DNA from: Acidimicrobiales bacterium
GTDB lineage: Bacteria; Actinomycetota; Acidimicrobiia; Acidimicrobiales; SHLQ01
Assembly (NCBI GenBank): GCA_020628865.1
Contig: JAHDEJ010000021.1
Span: 1 to 64,000 of the forward strand
Reading direction: 5' to 3'
Length of the DNA stretch: 64,000 bases
The position numbers and the translations under genes are program-made. Shown in pieces: positions 32,752 to 41,067 of this stretch. The notes beneath the pieces are model-generated. The model saw only the letters and a program-made list of their open reading frames with translations. It was not told the DNA's origin and made no database searches. The number at the start of each line of letters is the position of its first letter. The stretch's first letter is position 1.

Positions 32752-34572
32752 TCAGCCGACCCGGGCTGCCTCGTGCTCGGATTCGACGGTCTCGTCGGTG
32801 CGTTCCAGCAGACTCGGCAGGACGAAGGCGAGTCGGAGAAACACGCCGCCGATGGCGAGGAACAGTCCCGCTCGCCAAAGCACATCGACGGTGACGAGGT
32901 CGACGAAGATCAGCTTGGCGCCGGTCAGCCCGAGTGTCGTGAGGCCCACCCGAACGGCCGTGCGAAACTGCTCGGCCTGAAGTGATCCAGACCAGAGGCT
33001 TCGGCTGGCGAGCAGACCGACCGACAGGACCGCCCACGAGAGGCTGATCCACATCTGGGCCTGTGGCACGGCCTGCCAGGCCGCCATCACCCAGACGAGC
33101 GTGGCGATCCACGAGCAGATCCAGGCGCCCCGGACCGCTTCCGAGTTCCGGAGCATCCACGTGCTGACCGCAGCCGCCAGCATGACGGCCGCTGTCACGA
33201 GCAGCTCACCGATCGTGAAGCCGGAACCGGCGAGTGCTCCGGAGGTGAGGGCGATCGTCCAGGCGGCCACGATGCCGCCGAGGACCGTGGCCGCCACGGT
33301 CATCTCGGCGGCGTTGCTCCGCATTGCCAACACACCGGTGAGCACCGCCTGCACCAACAGCACGGCGAGCAGGGCCGGGCCGTCGAGAACGGACACGAAG
33401 CCGATCGCCGCCGTGCCGATGCCAGCGAGCAGGTGGAGCATCGACATCGTCGGGTGCACCCTGCCGCGGAGCAGGTGGGAGGCAGCGGCACCCGATGCCC
33501 CAACAGCCACGACGGTCCATCCCGCGATGTCATCGGTGAACTCCACACCGACGACGATCGCAGTCACGAACGAGGTCCAGGGGATCAGTCCCGCTGCGAG
33601 CCTGGCCTCGATGAGCGCCAAGGTCTGTTCGGGATCGAACTCTCGGAGCTGTTGAACCGCAAGCGTGGAGACCGCCAGGATGCCGACCGCCGCACCGGCG
33701 ACCGAGGTCGCGGTGACGCCGCCGTCGACGGACAGGCCGACGCCGAGGAGGATGATGCCGGCACCGACGACGCCACCGAGCGCGCGGGCGACGAACCAGC
33801 GTTGGGCCGCGGTCGCTGCGGCGAGCGCAAACGTCCATCCAACACCGACGATGAGCAACACGCTTTCGGCTGCGTCGGTGGAGCCGGCGAGCAGCACCAC
33901 GCCGAGGGCCGCAGCCGGAGCGCCGAGGATGGCCAGCCGCTCGCTGCCGTGTGCTCGGGCAAGTGCGAGAAAGCCGAGGACGGCGGCGGACAGCCAGGCC
34001 ACAGCCGCTCCCGTGGACAGCAGGTCGAGTCCGAGGTGGCCGATCACTCCGGACACGAAGAAGGAGGCGGCACCTCCGGCCGCCATCGTGACGCTCCAGA
34101 TTCGTTGCGACGGCGCGAATCGGAAGCTCTGGCCGATCATGCCGAGGGACACGATGGTGGCCAGGCCCAGTTGTGCGGACGGTCCGATCCAGCCTCGACT
34201 GATCGCCGTGGACACGAAGAACACGGCGGCGAGGACGACCAGGCCGATTCCGCCGATCCGAAAGAGCCGCTCGAGCGTGACGCGCGACTCGATGGGGGCC
34301 GGCCCTGGCTTCGGCCGGATCGGAGGCAGGGGCATGGCGGATCGCGGCGGCATCGGATTCGGCGGTGCCGGTCGAGGTGGTGGTGGTGGCACGGGTGGCG
34401 GAGGCGGGACCGACGCGGCCATGGCGCGCGCCGGAGTCGTGACGTCGGTGACCAACCGTGCTTCAAGCGCCTCGGCATTCACGGGTTCGCCGGAATGGAG
34501 GGCCATGAGCTCGGCTTCGACGGTGAGCAGTACCCGCTCGAGGGCGGCAATTGCCGTGATGTCATCTTCCAT
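32752..34572 (-). CDS. DUF2339-like polytopic membrane protein
   Basis: A 606-residue protein. A short N-terminal helix (residues 1-50) and a Pro-rich linker ('PPPPPVPPPPPRPAPP', about 55-90) precede a very hydrophobic domain with about 16-18 predicted helices. This layout (coiled coil, Pro linker, many helices) is that of DUF2339 family proteins, whose function is unknown; cell-envelope roles are only suggested. It is the only minus-strand gene between recR and the small RNA locus. Confidence 0.75.
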   Translation of the reverse strand: MEDDITAIAALERVLLTVEAELMALHSGEPVNAEALEARLVTDVTTPARAMAASVPPPPPVPPPPPRPAPPNPMPPRSAMPLPPIRPKPGPAPIESRVTLERLFRIGGIGLVVLAAVFFVSTAISRGWIGPSAQLGLATIVSLGMIGQSFRFAPSQRIWSVTMAAGGAASFFVSGVIGHLGLDLLSTGAAVAWLSAAVLGFLALARAHGSERLAILGAPAAALGVVLLAGSTDAAESVLLIVGVGWTFALAAATAAQRWFVARALGGVVGAGIILLGVGLSVDGGVTATSVAGAAVGILAVSTLAVQQLREFDPEQTLALIEARLAAGLIPWTSFVTAIVVGVEFTDDIAGWTVVAVGASGAAASHLLRGRVHPTMSMLHLLAGIGTAAIGFVSVLDGPALLAVLLVQAVLTGVLAMRSNAAEMTVAATVLGGIVAAWTIALTSGALAGSGFTIGELLVTAAVMLAAAVSTWMLRNSEAVRGAWICSWIATLVWVMAAWQAVPQAQMWISLSWAVLSVGLLASRSLWSGSLQAEQFRTAVRVGLTTLGLTGAKLIFVDLVTVDVLWRAGLFLAIGGVFLRLAFVLPSLLERTDETVESEHEAARVG

Positions 34573-34698
34573 GTGCTCACGATGACGGCGTCGCGTCTCC
34601 GGGGGCCCGGGGGAAATCCCTCAATCTGGCGTGGGGGTCTGGCGATGTATATGACAGAAGGTGCTCGAAGATGTCGAAAAGATTTCTGGAGAAAACTC

Positions 34699-34727
34699 TT
34701 GACACCTGTTCGACATGTTCGTAATAT
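34699..34727 (+). promoter_or_regulatory. Near-consensus sigma-70 promoter for the small RNA
   Basis: TTGACA (34699-34704), a 17-bp spacer and TAATAT (34722-34727), with A/T-rich sequence upstream. This is the best housekeeping promoter I can see in the window. No protein start follows downstream on this strand; the transcript should begin near 34734. Confidence 0.8.
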
Positions 34728-34733
34728 AACCGT

Positions 34734-34895
34734 AACGTCAAGTTGAAGAGGTTGATCAGGGTCACCTCTTGAACAGGACTGGGGACTAGCTGCTCCGGTC
34801 GGTCAGACCATACGACCGCCCGCGCCTGGCCGATCGGTGCAGTCACCCCCAAGTACGCAGCAACCCGGCACCTCGGTGCCGGGTTGTCTCGTTTT
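34734..34895 (+). ncRNA. Putative stand-alone small RNA of about 160 nt
   Basis: It is bounded by a consensus promoter and an intrinsic terminator and holds no plausible protein ORF. Predicted hairpins: 34742-34774 (GTT and AAGAGGT pairing with ACCTCTT and AAC, one mismatch); a long-range helix pairing 34781-34784 GGGG with CCCC at 34846-34849 and CTGC (34790-34793) with GCAG (34839-34842), enclosing CGGTCG (34796-34801)/CGACCG (34813-34818). It lacks the GGAA loop of SRP RNA, and no tmRNA or RNase P signature is visible. It lies between the DUF2339 and DivIVA genes, both on the other strand. Function unknown; a regulatory RNA is an inference. Confidence 0.65.
34861..34895 (+). terminator. 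Intrinsic terminator of the small RNA
   Basis: A perfect 11-bp stem (34861-34871 with 34876-34886) with loop CTCG, then TCTCGTTTT. The T-run lies on the plus-strand side only, so it terminates the small RNA rather than the convergent DivIVA gene. Confidence 0.85.
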
Positions 34896-34910
34896 CGCCC
34901 AACCGACGTC

Positions 34911-35540
34911 TCAGTCGGGGGCAACCTCGTTGCGAAGCGCCGCCTTCATGAACTCGGCCAGCGAACCATCAGCCGCCACCGGCTCCACCTCGGGCAACTC
35001 GTCGAGATCCACCGCCACGTCGTCATCGACGGGATCGCCAATCGTCCCCTGCAGATCGTCGAGCGTCGTCCGCAGCCGACGATGAACCTCTCGCTCCTGG
35101 GCCAGCAGGCCGTCGAGCCGTGTCTGCGTGTCCCGCAGCACCTCATCGCTGCGGCGCCGGGCCGCATCCTCGGCCTCGCTCGCCAACTGTTCGGCCGACT
35201 CCTGGGCCTCGGTACGAATGGCCGCCGCATCCGTGCGGGCCGCATCCAGCACCGACTGCGCCTCGACGCGGGCCGCCTCGAGATCCGTGCCCCCGGCCAC
35301 GGCCTGGGCCTCGGCAACGATCTCCTCCGCCCGAACCTCTGCCGCGGCGATGATCTCATCCGCCTGCGTCGTGGCGATCGCAACCGGATCGTCCTCCGTC
35401 CCGAGCTGGTCCCGGACACGTTGACGCGCCCGCATCTCGTCGGCGATCTCCCGCAGGAAGTTGCGGACCTGCATGATGTCGTAGCCCCGCTTCCGCATCC
35501 GGAAGGGCTGGCGATCGATCTGCTCAGGAGTCAGATGCAT
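34911..35540 (-). CDS. DivIVA-domain coiled-coil protein
   Basis: A 209-residue protein. The N-terminal DivIVA motif ('LTPEQIDRQPFRMRKRGYD', then 'VRNFLREIADEM') is followed by a long Ala/Glu-rich coiled coil (about residues 50-165) and an acidic tail. Members such as Wag31 or SepIVA mark poles or septa and organise wall growth; which one this is cannot be told. ATG 35540 is set by AAGGAG six bases upstream. It is divergent from the exonuclease gene. Confidence 0.88.
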   Translation of the reverse strand: MHLTPEQIDRQPFRMRKRGYDIMQVRNFLREIADEMRARQRVRDQLGTEDDPVAIATTQADEIIAAAEVRAEEIVAEAQAVAGGTDLEAARVEAQSVLDAARTDAAAIRTEAQESAEQLASEAEDAARRRSDEVLRDTQTRLDGLLAQEREVHRRLRTTLDDLQGTIGDPVDDDVAVDLDELPEVEPVAADGSLAEFMKAALRNEVAPD

Positions 35541-35689
35541 GCGCCGCTCCTTTCCATGGGCAACGACCTCCGTCCTGTTTACCAAACCTCCGGCCACAGT
35601 CGGTAGCTTTGCGCCGCGCGGTCCGCACTGAGAGACTTCGAACCCGGCAACCCACGACGCCGCCGGGCAACCTCACCGGGAGGCACAAC

Positions 35690-36562
35690 ATGCAGGTGCA
35701 TCTGATCGACGGAACCTACGAGCTGTTCCGCTACTTCTTCGCCGCGCCCTCGCACATCACCGCAGCCGGGCAGGAGACGGGCGCGATGCGCGGCGTGCTC
35801 GGCTCCATGATCGGCCTGCTCGAAGACGGCGCCACCCACATCGGCATCGCCACCGATCACGTGATCCCGTCCTTCCGCAACGATCTGTGGGACGACTACA
35901 AGGACGGCTCCGAGATCGACCCGGACATCGAGTCCCAGTTCCATCCGCTCGAAGACGTCCTGCGGGCCGCCGGGTTCACGGTGTGGCCCATGGTGGAGTA
36001 CGAGGCCGACGACGCACTCGGCGCCGCCGCAGTGATGGCCGCCGCAGATCCGCGCGTGACCGAGGTGCAGATCTGCACTCCCGACAAGGATCTGGCCCAG
36101 TGCGTTTCGGATGCGGCAGGCATCGTGCAGTTCGACCGGCGCAAGGGCGTCCGATACGACGAGGCCGGCGTCCAGGAGAAGTTCGGCGTGCCGCCTGCGT
36201 CCATCCCCGACTACCTGGCCCTCGTCGGCGATTCCGCCGACGGCTTTCCCGGACTTCCCGGTTGGGGGGCGAAGTCCACGGCCGCTGTGCTGTCGCGCTA
36301 CGGCCACATCACCGATGTTCCGGCCGCCGCCGGCCAGTGGGACATCACCGTGCGGGGTGGAGCGAAGCTCGCCGCCACGCTGGCGGACAACCTCGAACTC
36401 GCGCTCCTCTTCCGTCGGATCGCCACAATTGAGCTTGACGCCCCTGTCTCCGAGAACGTCGACGTGCTCGAGTGGACGGGGCCGACAGACGAGTTCGAGG
36501 CGCTGGCCGAATCGATCGACGCCACGAGCGCGCTGCGACGGATGGAGAAACTCGCCGGCTGA
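35690..36562 (+). CDS. 5'-3' exonuclease / flap endonuclease-like protein
   Basis: A 290-residue PIN-like 5' nuclease like the N-terminal domain of DNA polymerase I, but without a polymerase part. Acidic metal ligands are seen in 'LIDGTYELFRYF', 'EYEADDALGAA', 'TPDKDLAQCV' and 'LVGDSADGFPGLPGWGAKS' (the last with the helix-hairpin-helix). It should remove flaps or RNA primers. ATG 35690 follows GGGAGG. A 7-bp hairpin lies just after the stop. Confidence 0.92.
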   Translation: MQVHLIDGTYELFRYFFAAPSHITAAGQETGAMRGVLGSMIGLLEDGATHIGIATDHVIPSFRNDLWDDYKDGSEIDPDIESQFHPLEDVLRAAGFTVWPMVEYEADDALGAAAVMAAADPRVTEVQICTPDKDLAQCVSDAAGIVQFDRRKGVRYDEAGVQEKFGVPPASIPDYLALVGDSADGFPGLPGWGAKSTAAVLSRYGHITDVPAAAGQWDITVRGGAKLAATLADNLELALLFRRIATIELDAPVSENVDVLEWTGPTDEFEALAESIDATSALRRMEKLAG

Positions 36563-36567
36563 CGGAC

Positions 36568-36587
36568 CGGGTGTTTCGACACACCCG
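36568..36587 (+). terminator. Hairpin after the exonuclease gene
   Basis: CGGGTGT (36568-36574) pairs with ACACCCG (36581-36587) around TTCGAC, 5 bp past the stop. There is no T-run, so it is a possible rather than certain terminator. Confidence 0.4.
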
Positions 36588-36672
36588 CCGAAATCCTGAA
36601 TGGGCAATCGGGTCCGGGCGCAGACGCCATCAGCCTCATGCGCCGATGCGCAGCGTTCTCCACTCTGGACAC

Positions 36673-37554
36673 ATGGACCGAGACCACGACCTCGGCGTCA
36701 CTGTCGGCACCAACCCGACACTCCAGACTCCGCCCCTCGACACCCTCCCGCCGCTGCGCACGACCGATGAGGTCGAACCTGCGCTGCTCAGCGACGCGCA
36801 CACGTGGGGGCTGCGCTTCACCGATGCCGCCTCCATCGAGGACGTCGCCAGCGCCCTGCTGGATGGGTACCGCGGCAAGCCGGGTCAGCTTCCGCTCGTC
36901 GTGACGCCCAACGTCGACATCCTGGTCACCCTGGAGGACGCCTCGCCCAGCGTGAAGGCAACCGTCGACCGCGCTGCCGTCGTGCTCGCAGACGGACAGC
37001 CGCTCGTGAGCCTCAGCCACCTGGCCGGAGACCGACTGGCCGCAAAGCTCGCCGGCTCCGACCTCACCGCCGAGATGTGGCCCCGGCTCGCACTCGAGGG
37101 GCGATCGATGTTCGCCATCGTGCCGAGTGGCGAGGTCGGGTTCCTGCTCGAACGCAAACATCCCGAGTGTGCCTGGCGCCGTGCGCCGCTGCTCGAGCCG
37201 AACGAGTCCACGCTCATGGACACCTTCGCCTGGCAATGCGTCCTGCAGATGCTGGACATGGACCGACGCCCGGAGTTCGTCTTCGTCGGCATCGGATTCC
37301 CCAAGGACCTGCTGCTCGCGAAGTCGATCATCGATCAGTGGCCGGCAGACGCCGGCGAACCTCCGGTGGTTCTCGCCGTGGGCGCCTCGTTGGAATTTCT
37401 GACCGGCATCAAGAAGCGGGCGCCGAAGCTCTTCCGCATGATGGGGCTCGAGTTCGTGCATCGCATGCTCACGGAGCCGCGCCGGATGGTCCACCGCTAC
37501 CTCGTCAAGGACACCCGGTTCCTCATGATCGTGGGTCGTCACCTCCGCAAATAA
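36673..37554 (+). CDS. WecG/TagA/CpsF family glycosyltransferase
   Basis: A 293-residue GT26-type transferase that adds a second sugar to a polyprenyl-linked intermediate at the membrane's inner face. 'VVTPNVDILVTL' and 'VVLADGQPLVSLS' (catalytic Asp) are the family's N-terminal blocks; 'GASLEFLTGIKKRAPKLFRM' and 'GLEFVHRMLTEPRRMVHRYL' the C-terminal ones. The start is uncertain (ATG 36673 or 36646); neither has a good ribosome binding site. It opens the polysaccharide region. Confidence 0.9.
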   Translation: MDRDHDLGVTVGTNPTLQTPPLDTLPPLRTTDEVEPALLSDAHTWGLRFTDAASIEDVASALLDGYRGKPGQLPLVVTPNVDILVTLEDASPSVKATVDRAAVVLADGQPLVSLSHLAGDRLAAKLAGSDLTAEMWPRLALEGRSMFAIVPSGEVGFLLERKHPECAWRRAPLLEPNESTLMDTFAWQCVLQMLDMDRRPEFVFVGIGFPKDLLLAKSIIDQWPADAGEPPVVLAVGASLEFLTGIKKRAPKLFRMMGLEFVHRMLTEPRRMVHRYLVKDTRFLMIVGRHLRK

Positions 37555-37606
37555 GCGGGCACAACGACCCTTCAGGCCGCATCGGCGACCTGCCGATATC
37601 AACGGT

Positions 37607-38461
37607 ATGCACGCACATCAGGCCGCCTCCGCCATCGAGGTCTCCGTCGTCATGCCCGTCGGATCCGTGGATCCGACGCTGGAGTCTGCGCTGGACCACC
37701 TGGATGCGCAGATCGTCTCCTTCGACTGGGAGTTGGTCCTTGCACTGAACACGAAGGATCCGGTCGCACGGCGTCTGCTCGAGGGCCTGGTCGACGCCCA
37801 CGCCTTCGACGCACGGATCATCGATGCATCCGACGTGCGCAGCGCATCGCATGCGCGCAACGTCGGCGCCAACCATGCTCGCGGTGAGAAGCTCGCGTTC
37901 TGCGACGGCGACGATCAGGCCGAACCGGACTGGCTGCAACAGCTCATCGACGCACTCGAACCGGGTACCGCGATCGGCGGCCATCTGGGCGAGGAGGAAC
38001 TCGTCGTTCCGGGCCAGGAGAACTGGCGGCCGCCGGCCACCCCGGGGAACCTGCCCGCCTTCCTTGGTGCCGACTATCTCGTCTCGGCGAACATGGCGCT
38101 CTGGGCGGAGGACTTCGCCGCGGTGGGCGGATTCGATTGCGACCTGATCCGGGGCGAAGACATCGACTTCAGTTGGCGTCTGATCGAGTCCGGGATCGAG
38201 CTGCGGTACGAACCGACCGCGGTGATGCACTATCGCCATCGGGCCGGCCTGCGTTCCCTGTTGCAACAGCACTACCTGTATGGCCGGGGCATGGCCCAGG
38301 TTCTCGCTCGGCGCCCGCCGCCCGGCGTGGAGTCGTCCGGCAACCGGATGTTGCAGGCGAACGGTCAGAAGACCGAGAACCAGAGCGTGGTCCACGTGCT
38401 CCGTCGCGGCGCCATTGCCGCCGGCCGCGTCCGCGGCCTCCTCGACGACCGCGCCGCCTGA
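37607..38461 (+). CDS. Glycosyltransferase family 2
   Basis: A 284-residue GT-A transferase. 'VSVVMPVGSVDPTLESAL' opens the fold, 'ASHARNVGANHARGEKLAFCDGDDQ' supplies the nucleotide/metal DxD-type site, and 'GFDCDLIRGEDIDFSWRL' carries the ED(V/I)D catalytic-base motif. No membrane helices. It lies 52 bp after the WecG-type gene in the same direction and ends before a perfect inverted repeat. Confidence 0.9.
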   Translation: MHAHQAASAIEVSVVMPVGSVDPTLESALDHLDAQIVSFDWELVLALNTKDPVARRLLEGLVDAHAFDARIIDASDVRSASHARNVGANHARGEKLAFCDGDDQAEPDWLQQLIDALEPGTAIGGHLGEEELVVPGQENWRPPATPGNLPAFLGADYLVSANMALWAEDFAAVGGFDCDLIRGEDIDFSWRLIESGIELRYEPTAVMHYRHRAGLRSLLQQHYLYGRGMAQVLARRPPPGVESSGNRMLQANGQKTENQSVVHVLRRGAIAAGRVRGLLDDRAA

Positions 38462-38515
38462 CCAGGCACCACCCGGACCACACACCACCTGACCACGCCC
38501 CGCGCGCACTCCCTC

Positions 38516-38541
38516 ACAAGTGGGGGCTGCCCCCCACTTGT
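38516..38541. repeat. Perfect inverted repeat between convergent glycosyltransferase genes
   Basis: ACAAGTGGGGG (38516-38526) and CCCCCACTTGT (38531-38541) pair over 11 bp with a CTGC loop. It lies 55 bp past one stop and 24 bp before the other. There is no T-run. It may act as a bidirectional terminator or be a copy of a REP-like element; only one copy is in the window. Confidence 0.65.
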
Positions 38542-38564
38542 AGTGGGTCGACCGCGGAGGGTGG

Positions 38565-39794
38565 CTAGGCCGCGTGGGCGGTCGTTGTGTTGTTGTCGAT
38601 GGCTTGTGTGAACAGCTCGATGAGTGCTGCGGCCTCAACGTCGACGTTGTGCATCTGGGCCACTCGCTCGGCGCCCTCGGCACCGAACCGATCCAGATCC
38701 GCAGGAGCGGCTGCGAGCACGGCTCGCATCGCTGAGGCGAGCTTGGCGGCGTCGCCGGCCGGCACGAGCCAGCCACACTCGCCCGGGCTGACCAACTCGG
38801 GGATGCCGGCCACGTACGTGCTGATGACGGGTCGGCGGAGCGCAAGCGCCTCCATGATCACGACAGGCAGACCCTCCGCGAAGCTGGGCAGCACCAGCGC
38901 CCGGCTCGCACGGATCGCATCCGCGACCTCGTCCTCGGTCGCCCACCCGGAGATGTGCACCTTCGACTGAAGTCCGTACTCCTCGATCGTCGCCTCCACA
39001 TCGGGACGAAGCTCGCCATCGCCGACCAGTTGCAGCGAGAAGTCGATCCCGTCCTCGGCCAGCATGCGGGCCGCTTCGAGGAGGATCCAGTGGCCCTTCT
39101 GTTCGCTCAGCCGACCGACGGTCACGAGGTTGGGTGTGGCCTCGATCGGACCGCTCTCGAGTTCGAGGTACGACGAGGACAGACCGCAATGGATCACGTG
39201 AACGTCGTCGCGACGATGAGCGGGAGCAAGCCGCAGCAGCTGCGAGCGTCCGTACGAGCTGATGCCGACCACGAACGCTGCGTGCTCGATCTTCTCCGGC
39301 AGCGACAGGCCGACCTGGCGGTCGAACTCTTCCGGGCCGTGCACGGTGAAGCTGTACGACGGGCCACCGAGCATGCGGCAGAGCATGGCCACGGCCGCCG
39401 AGTTCGTCCCGAAGTGTGCGTGCACATGATCGATGTTCCGCTCGGACAGCAGCTGGCGAAGGCGAGCTGCCTCAGCCACATAAGCGGACCAGTAGGCGGC
39501 GGACTTCTCCGAGCCCTTGGCGAGCTTCATCGCCTTGGCGGTCGTCGCCGAGAGTGCCCGACGATTCGTCCGGGCTTCGGTCCGCATGGCTCCCGACAGG
39601 TCGGACGACTGGCCGTAGAGGACCGTCGTCCGCTCCGCGTGCGCCACGTCTGCGGGGTCGGTGAGGTCGCTCGACCACGGCCGGATGGAGAAGATCTCCA
39701 CCTCCACCCCGTGGCGTTCGAGCGCTTCGATCTCGCGGCGCACGAAGCTGTGCGAGACCTTCGGATACTCGTTGATCAGGTAGGCGATGCGCAT
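38565..39794 (-). CDS. Glycosyltransferase family 4
   Basis: A 409-residue GT-B transferase. The N-terminal acceptor domain opens with 'IAYLINEYPKVSHSFVRREI' and the C-terminal donor domain has 'VGRLSEQKGHWILLEAARML', 'VHISGWATEDEVADAI' and 'LPSFAEGLPVVIMEALALRRPVI' (the EGxPxxxxEA motif), all typical of retaining GT4 enzymes. ATG 39794 is chosen after GAGAGG; an upstream frame is open but not conserved. It forms a unit with the next gene on this strand. Confidence 0.92.
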   Translation of the reverse strand: MRIAYLINEYPKVSHSFVRREIEALERHGVEVEIFSIRPWSSDLTDPADVAHAERTTVLYGQSSDLSGAMRTEARTNRRALSATTAKAMKLAKGSEKSAAYWSAYVAEAARLRQLLSERNIDHVHAHFGTNSAAVAMLCRMLGGPSYSFTVHGPEEFDRQVGLSLPEKIEHAAFVVGISSYGRSQLLRLAPAHRRDDVHVIHCGLSSSYLELESGPIEATPNLVTVGRLSEQKGHWILLEAARMLAEDGIDFSLQLVGDGELRPDVEATIEEYGLQSKVHISGWATEDEVADAIRASRALVLPSFAEGLPVVIMEALALRRPVISTYVAGIPELVSPGECGWLVPAGDAAKLASAMRAVLAAAPADLDRFGAEGAERVAQMHNVDVEAAALIELFTQAIDNNTTTAHAA

Positions 39795-39804
39795 TCGAGA
39801 CCTC

Positions 39805-40878
39805 TCAGGCAGCGTGAAGATGGTGTCCCGCAGCGGTCGATGACGTTCCCAGAACATCGTCGAGCACCGACACGAGGGAGGCGGCAGCCGCCTCGTCGGT
39901 GCAGTGGCGTTCTGCGAAGTCGGCCGCGCCGTTGTCGATGCGGGCTCGCAGAACGTCGTCGGTCCAGTACGCCTCGATGGACGCTGCCATCTCGGCCGCG
40001 TTTCGAGGCGAGGACAGGAGGCTGTTCTCGTCGTGGATCAGATAGTCCTCGAGGCCGGAGCGGCGAGTGGCGACCACGCCCCGTCCGTGACGGAACGTCT
40101 CGACGAGTGTGACGACTCCGGCAGTGAGGCCGTCGGTCGTCATGGGTACGACGTTGACGCGGGCGTGACGCACGTGCCGCCGAATGTCCGAGCGGGACAT
40201 CGAATCGACGATCGTCACGTTGTCGGGGATCTCGAGGCCCGCGAGCACGCGGGGCCCAGCGAGGACGAGGGTGCGATAGCCGAGCGAACCCACCGCTTCG
40301 AAGAAGGTGCCGTAGTCCCGGAAACCGGAGCCGGTCGCGAAGACGAATGGCTCGTCGATGTCCGGTGGCGCCGTCTCGATGTCACCTCCGTACTGGAGGT
40401 GGACGAACTGGAAGCGATCCTCCGGCAGCTTGAGCATCCGGGCGTACGCCTCGATCTCGATCGTGCTGTGCACGACGAACCGGTTTACCCGGGAGAGGCT
40501 GGCGCGCGCCGTCAGTCGTCGCGCAGCGTTTTCGAGATTGGTGTTGAAGAACCAGCTCACGATCGGCCGGTCGTCACGGCGAAGCCGAGCGCGGGCCGCG
40601 AGCGTCGCCGTGACCTGGGGAAACACGCCGATCATCCCGGAGCAGTCGGCATCCATGGTGATCCGCGCCTGCTGGTGGAAGTCACGCCACTCGCTGCCGG
40701 AACTCCGGGGGCTCTTCTTGAGATGCCAGGGAATTGCTTCACCGACACGACCGACGAGCTCGAATCGGTGCGCCGATGGGTCGACGAAGTCGTCGAGCCA
40801 ACGATCCGTGGCTTCGGAGAAGTAGGGCGAAGCGACGCGCCACAGCGGCGCCGCATCGACGAGCGGTGATTGAGCCAT
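39805..40878 (-). CDS. Glycosyltransferase (GT4/GT1-like, GT-B fold)
   Basis: A 357-residue protein. The C-terminal half has 'RRHVRHARVNVVPMTTDGLT' then 'TLVETFRHGRGVVATRRSGLEDYL', the donor-binding region of GT-B enzymes; the N-terminal half has 'VSWFFNTN' and 'RFVVHSTIEIEAYARML', as in family-4-like proteins. It is co-transcribed with the GT4 gene (10-bp gap). It is divergent from the Wzz-like gene at 41068, with a 189-bp space that must hold both promoters. Confidence 0.82.
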   Translation of the reverse strand: MAQSPLVDAAPLWRVASPYFSEATDRWLDDFVDPSAHRFELVGRVGEAIPWHLKKSPRSSGSEWRDFHQQARITMDADCSGMIGVFPQVTATLAARARLRRDDRPIVSWFFNTNLENAARRLTARASLSRVNRFVVHSTIEIEAYARMLKLPEDRFQFVHLQYGGDIETAPPDIDEPFVFATGSGFRDYGTFFEAVGSLGYRTLVLAGPRVLAGLEIPDNVTIVDSMSRSDIRRHVRHARVNVVPMTTDGLTAGVVTLVETFRHGRGVVATRRSGLEDYLIHDENSLLSSPRNAAEMAASIEAYWTDDVLRARIDNGAADFAERHCTDEAAAASLVSVLDDVLGTSSTAAGHHLHAA

Positions 40879-41067
40879 CGGTGTTTCTTCGGCATGGACG
40901 CGCCGTCTTGTGAGCGGTTCGACCCGTTTGCATCGGGTGGATTCGCCCGCTCGCGGCTCGGCAACAGGACGCCCGCCGTTCGCTCACATTTTCGCCCCTC
41001 GACGCCGATAGTTCGAGAAGGCCAGCAGACCGGTCGCGCCCCGCCCGCGACCGTCGGAGGAACAACC

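Noticed and set aside
30422-33160. A 912-codon open frame on the minus strand across dnaX, ybaB and recR
   Set aside because: It lies antisense to three certain genes; in GC-rich DNA such frames stay open because codon third positions are G/C. Its sequence is low-complexity with no domain.
34734-34895. The small RNA as SRP RNA, tmRNA, RNase P RNA or a T-box leader
   Set aside because: No SRP loop, no tag-peptide frame, too short for RNase P, no T-box AGGGTGG motif, and no downstream gene to regulate in cis.
34577-34924. A 115-codon minus-strand frame over the small RNA
   Set aside because: It overlaps the end of the DivIVA gene, has no ribosome binding site and covers the promoter and terminator of the small RNA; no protein family fits.
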